Of a stretch of DNA of 64,000 nucleotides, positions 62,715 to 64,000 are shown in pieces. Position numbers and translations under genes: made by a program. Origin of the DNA: Bacteroidota bacterium. Lineage in GTDB: Bacteria; Bacteroidota; Bacteroidia; Sphingobacteriales; Sphingobacteriaceae. The notes beneath the pieces are model-generated. The model was not told the DNA's origin, searched no databases, and saw only the letters and a list, made by a program, of their open reading frames with translations. The stretch is taken from assembly GCA_013286235.1 (NCBI GenBank), contig JABDGE010000001.1, forward strand, positions 23,683 to 87,682. Direction: 5' to 3'. Position 1 is the stretch's first letter, and each line of letters starts with the position of its first letter.

Positions 62715-64000
62715 TTATTTACCTGCTGAAAAACGTTGGGCAGCCACCTGAGGTGTACCTGAAACTTTCCAATATGCTCCTAACTCTGGATGTCTTGGGG
62801 TACCGGGATGATATTGAATTCTCCGGCCGGTAAGATTTCCCGCTGCGTTTTTTTCTCTTAACACCCATCCTTCTGCTTTAGTACTCTTACTCATGGTTGT
62901 TACTTCCCAATCGCCCCCACTCTTTGCAAGTGCTTGTTGTACCTCTTCTAAAGTTTTTCCTTCAAGTATATTGGGATTAGCCATAATAGCTTCAACAGTT
63001 AATGTTGTTTCCACTTCTGCATCTTTCAGAAATGCTGCAGCTAATCCTTTATATCCCGCTGTCAAACCGCCCGCTACGAAATCTATAGGGTCAATTATTG
63101 GACTTTCAATTGCTTCTCCGCCTGGTGCAAATGCATTTTTTCCGCGCGGCCTACCATTAAATGGATCACTGGCCGACATAATCAAATTCACTTGATCGGC
63201 AGATAAATCGTCATGTGTATTATTTTGAACCGAGTAAACCCCTCCATCAAATTGGATTATGCCCGCTTGTAGGAATTGTGACTCTACCGCATAAGTGTTA
63301 GCCATTGACCCTGTTAAGTCGCCATATCCTATTTGACTATTTATACCGTTAGCATCTGATTGATAAAAGCGGTCATCACCTTCTTGCTGAACAATATAAC
63401 TGAGATTGCCTTTTGCGTCATAATAATAATCATCTCTTCCATCTATATCAACATTAGAAATTGGATTATTTTTTACATAAGCATATAACGTATAATCTTC
63501 GCCATCTTCCTCTTCAGGATCGACTGTTCCGAAGCGTCCAATCACCGGGTCATAGAACCGTGCGCCATAATCGTATAGCCCCAACGACGTCTGCCACTCT
63601 TTTTTATTGTAAAGGTAATAGTTTTGAGGGCTACCGACAGGTGGCGTTGAAATATCCATACCAAAGGGCATGTAATCGTCCTGCTGCTGTACCCTTGCAA
63701 CGCCGGTTTCGGTATCGAAGGTTATGCGCGTATCGCCCAGGTGGTCGGCGAGATTGTACTCGTAATTATACGTGGAACCGGTCGGCAATATCCTGCCTTC
63801 CTCTGTTTGTATAAAGGTGATGGTTTCCGCGCCCGCGCTGCCATCGTACTCAATGCCATCAATATAATCCGTATAGGTTGTGGCGCTACCCACAGTAACC
63901 GCTCTTCGCAGCTTTTCGCCATCCGCACTATATGTGTATGTAACTCCCTTTGCTGAAATAGCCTGGGGAAGGTTCAGGATATTGTAAGTAATGCCGGTTG
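62715..64000 (-). CDS. Rhs-family polymorphic toxin (5' part beyond window)
   Basis: The reading frame is open to the right edge; the visible part is 428 codons. The Rhs core is complete (YNLADHLGDTRITFDTETGV, GLYDYGARFYDPVIGRFGTV, LYAYVKNNPISNVDIDGRDD). The variable tip (about the last 260 residues) has a linker with a hydrophobic patch (PIDFVAGGLTAGYKGLAAAF) and a C-terminal domain with GGDWEVTTMSKSTKAEGWVL, RRIQYHPGTPRHPELGAYWK and a basic end. That end resembles small RNase-type polymorphic toxin domains (HPG-RH---YWK pattern). An immunity-like gene follows after 10 bases. This is the only Rhs frame here that could be full length. The secretion route is unknown. Confidence 0.88.
   Translation of the reverse strand, partial: TGITYNILNLPQAISAKGVTYTYSADGEKLRRAVTVGSATTYTDYIDGIEYDGSAGAETITFIQTEEGRILPTGSTYNYEYNLADHLGDTRITFDTETGVARVQQQDDYMPFGMDISTPPVGSPQNYYLYNKKEWQTSLGLYDYGARFYDPVIGRFGTVDPEEEDGEDYTLYAYVKNNPISNVDIDGRDDYYYDAKGNLSYIVQQEGDDRFYQSDANGINSQIGYGDLTGSMANTYAVESQFLQAGIIQFDGGVYSVQNNTHDDLSADQVNLIMSASDPFNGRPRGKNAFAPGGEAIESPIIDPIDFVAGGLTAGYKGLAAAFLKDAEVETTLTVEAIMANPNILEGKTLEEVQQALAKSGGDWEVTTMSKSTKAEGWVLREKNAAGNLTGRRIQYHPGTPRHPELGAYWKVSGTPQVAAQRFSAGK
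63543..64000 (-). repeat. Rhs core direct repeat, right copy
   Basis: Gap-free match to 60061-60518 that continues to the window edge, so the true repeat is longer. A long identical stretch between cassettes is what homologous tip exchange would need. Confidence 0.9.

Overview
The window looks like chromosomal DNA of a Bacteroidetes bacterium of the Sphingobacteriaceae type (Mucilaginibacter/Pedobacter-like). This is inferred from tandem FtsX-like permeases of about 800 residues, an AtoC-type sigma-54 regulator with a GAYTDA loop, a protein with a gliding-motility/type IX secretion C-terminal domain, TAnnTTTG promoter boxes, and GH3/GH9 glycoside hydrolases. No rRNA, tRNA, transposase or CRISPR array was seen.

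Layout. (1) 1-12.75 kb, minus strand: an ABC export operon with a MacA/HlyD-like adaptor, a LolD/MacB-like ATPase and four permeases (the last runs off the left edge), divergent from (2) 13.3-16.0 kb, an NtrC-family response regulator and its histidine kinase. (3) 16.3-20.4 kb: a methionine operon metY-metX-hom. Its leader carries a good promoter, a SAM-I riboswitch and a 38-codon Cys/Met-rich leader ORF ending CMCMCCCC, followed by hairpins. (4) 20.7-24.1 kb: recR, a GT2 glycosyltransferase, an SDR, and a convergent Kir-type K+ channel. (5) 24.1-27.8 kb: trpD-trpF-trpB-trpA behind a complete classical attenuator with leader peptide MKTLNNNWWWLNE; trpE, trpG and trpC are absent here. (6) 27.8-33.4 kb: a membrane protein, a hybrid histidine kinase, a Sua5/YrdC protein, a YceI protein and a Rieske oxygenase. 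(7) 33.7-40.1 kb: GH3, GH9 and a sodium:solute symporter, a small beta-glucan utilisation cluster. (8) 40.8-47.6 kb: a SlyD-like isomerase, a YyaL/DUF255 protein, a YoeB-type toxin-antitoxin pair, an M1-like metallopeptidase and small proteins. (9) 47.6-53.4 kb: a full mannose-family PTS (EIIA, EIIB, fused EIIC-EIID, EI, HPr) with a NagB-like deaminase, unusual for this phylum. (10) 53.7-56.8 kb: a 1031-residue T9SS-type surface protein. (11) 56.8-64 kb: an Rhs polymorphic-toxin locus with one active-looking core that continues past the right edge, several displaced C-terminal cassettes, immunity-type genes, and a private family of about 90-bp interspersed repeats.

Three layers of structure are not explained by genes. 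The first is the two amino-acid leader-peptide systems, of which the riboswitch plus Cys-leader is the most striking. The second is at least sixteen intergenic degenerate tandem arrays of 6-8 bp words (ACTTTCGG, CTCATAT, TGCACATC, TTGTAATG, CTGCCA, TCTTGGC, AGAAAGC), with the same words reused at distant loci. The third is a REP-like hairpin family that forms the upstream region of several ABC permease genes and carries an AGGAGG. All calls come from reading the sequence alone; no database search was run.
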